The notes below the pieces were generated by a model that saw only the letters and a list, made by a program, of their open reading frames with translations, was not told the origin of the DNA and made no database searches. Below, piece by piece: positions 13,082 through 13,503 of a stretch of DNA of 13,503 nt. Numbering within the stretch: the stretch's first letter is position 1; the number at the start of each line of letters is the position of its first letter. The stretch spans positions 1 to 13,503 of the forward strand of contig JAHEOI010000132.1 of NCBI GenBank assembly GCA_018610125.1. Direction: 5' to 3'. This DNA is from Verrucomicrobiota bacterium (GTDB taxonomy: Bacteria; Verrucomicrobiota; Verrucomicrobiia; Limisphaerales; JAHEOI01). Position numbers and translations under genes: made by a program.

Positions 13082-13328
13082 ATGGGAAGGCCGGATAGAA
13101 TGATCGCGCCCGCGGAAGTTCGACAGGTTATTGACTACGGCGAAGTCATCGAGAATTACCCTCAAAGATCCCCGAAGGCACAGTTGCCTGATGTTGGGAT
13201 TCGGATTTCAAGGGCGACCCATCCATGTGGTATGCTCCCCAAAAGACGAATATTTGGCAATCATCACGGCATACCTGCCGGATCCCGAAGAATGGACGGA
13301 GGGATTCAAGACGAGGAAAACAGTATGA
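13082..13328 (+). pseudogene. DUF4258-type protein, frameshifted
   Basis: The first frame, from an ATG at 13082 or 13100, reads PAEVRQVIDYGEVIENYP, the middle of a DUF4258 domain. Near 13160-13170 the match moves to another frame: KDPRRHSCLMLGFGFQGRPI, then HVVCSPKDEYLAIITAYLPD and PEEWTEGFKTRKTV, to a TGA at 13326-13328. Family members have an extra 25-40 N-terminal residues with conserved His/Arg, not seen here, so the 5' end is probably also lost. DUF4258 genes are commonly paired with YgiT-type zinc-finger genes in TA-like modules, and here the stop overlaps the next ATG by 4 nt (ATGA). Confidence 0.7.
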
Positions 13329-13503
13329 AGTGCATTTACTGCCAGGGCAAAATGGAACGAGGCACGGCCCCTTTTCACTTAGACCGGAAGGGGTGCCACC
13401 TCACCCTGGACCACGTGCCAGCGTGGGTGTGTCGACAATGTGGGGAAGCTTACTTCGAGGAACGAGAGGTTGAGATGATCCAGGAGCTCATCCACGCCGT
13501 TGA
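13325..13503 (+). CDS. YgiT-type zinc-finger protein, 3' partial
   Basis: 59 codons run to the right edge. Two CxxC knuckles, CIYC (3-6) and CRQC (36-39), are spaced as in the YgiT/MqsA zinc-binding N-terminal domain. Between them lies HLDRKGCHLTLDHVPAWVC, with the family's 'V...VPAxVCxxCGE' segment, then AYFEEREVEMIQEL. MqsA-like proteins continue into a helix-turn-helix, but short single-domain versions of about 70-80 residues also exist. It is likely the antitoxin of the DUF4258 pair and translationally coupled to it. A purine-rich GAGGAAAA lies about 8 nt upstream of the ATG. The frame so far is intact. Confidence 0.85.
   Translation, partial: MKCIYCQGKMERGTAPFHLDRKGCHLTLDHVPAWVCRQCGEAYFEEREVEMIQELIHAV

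Noticed and set aside
1..13503. CRISPR array, tRNA or rRNA genes
   Set aside because: No regularly spaced identical repeats, cloverleaf-like segments or rRNA signatures were noticed on either strand.

Overview
The window reads as an accessory, mobile-element-rich stretch of a bacterial chromosome, roughly 55-60% GC by eye. A verrucomicrobial or related PVC host is a tentative guess. It rests on the style of one secreted protein (5826-6767, with a 'GPWTFVE...YFRL'-like segment), a VCBS/FG-GAP fragment, and the density of mobile elements and toxin-antitoxin (TA) debris. I see no rRNA, tRNA or CRISPR array.

Layout. (1) 1-2009 is the 3' part of a superfamily 1 helicase fused to a PD-(D/E)XK-like nuclease, cut by the left edge. 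(2) 2010-3070 holds no intact gene. It has a minus-strand C-terminal remnant that resembles IstB of IS21 elements, directly followed by an intrinsic terminator, and a long inverted repeat at 2805-2887. (3) 3105-5454 is a complete-looking IS66-family gene set (tnpA, tnpB, tnpC) on the minus strand. (4) 5826-6767 encodes an exported protein of unknown function. (5) 6948-7262 is a mosaic of two remnants: a VCBS-repeat fragment, then the 3' end of an IS5-type element whose terminus lies inside the VCBS frame. The mosaic abuts a second helicase-nuclease gene (about 7262-9420) that has lost its N-terminal part and carries a frameshift. (6) 9421-12084 is a TA graveyard: Phd-like antitoxin plus frameshifted PIN toxin; damaged ParD plus truncated ParE; an orphan minus-strand antitoxin-like gene; and a frameshifted AbrB-type antitoxin overlapping an apparently intact PIN toxin. 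(7) 12240-13063 looks like a small transcription unit of unknown function: a strong leader hairpin, a perfect Shine-Dalgarno, two hypothetical reading frames (both apparently frameshifted) and an intrinsic terminator. (8) 13082-13503 is a frameshifted DUF4258-type gene overlapping a YgiT-type zinc-finger gene that runs off the right edge.

Together this looks like a defence/TA island: two helicase-nucleases of the kind often found near anti-phage genes, at least five small TA-like loci, and several generations of insertion sequences. About nine reading-frame breaks can be inferred, almost all to the right of 7260. The first helicase, the three IS66 genes, the secreted protein and the 2 kb helicase part of the second enzyme are open throughout. 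That contrast favours real gene decay, but indel errors in the assembly cannot be excluded from sequence alone. The best candidate for something undescribed is the 12240-13063 unit. I cannot assign its proteins to any family.
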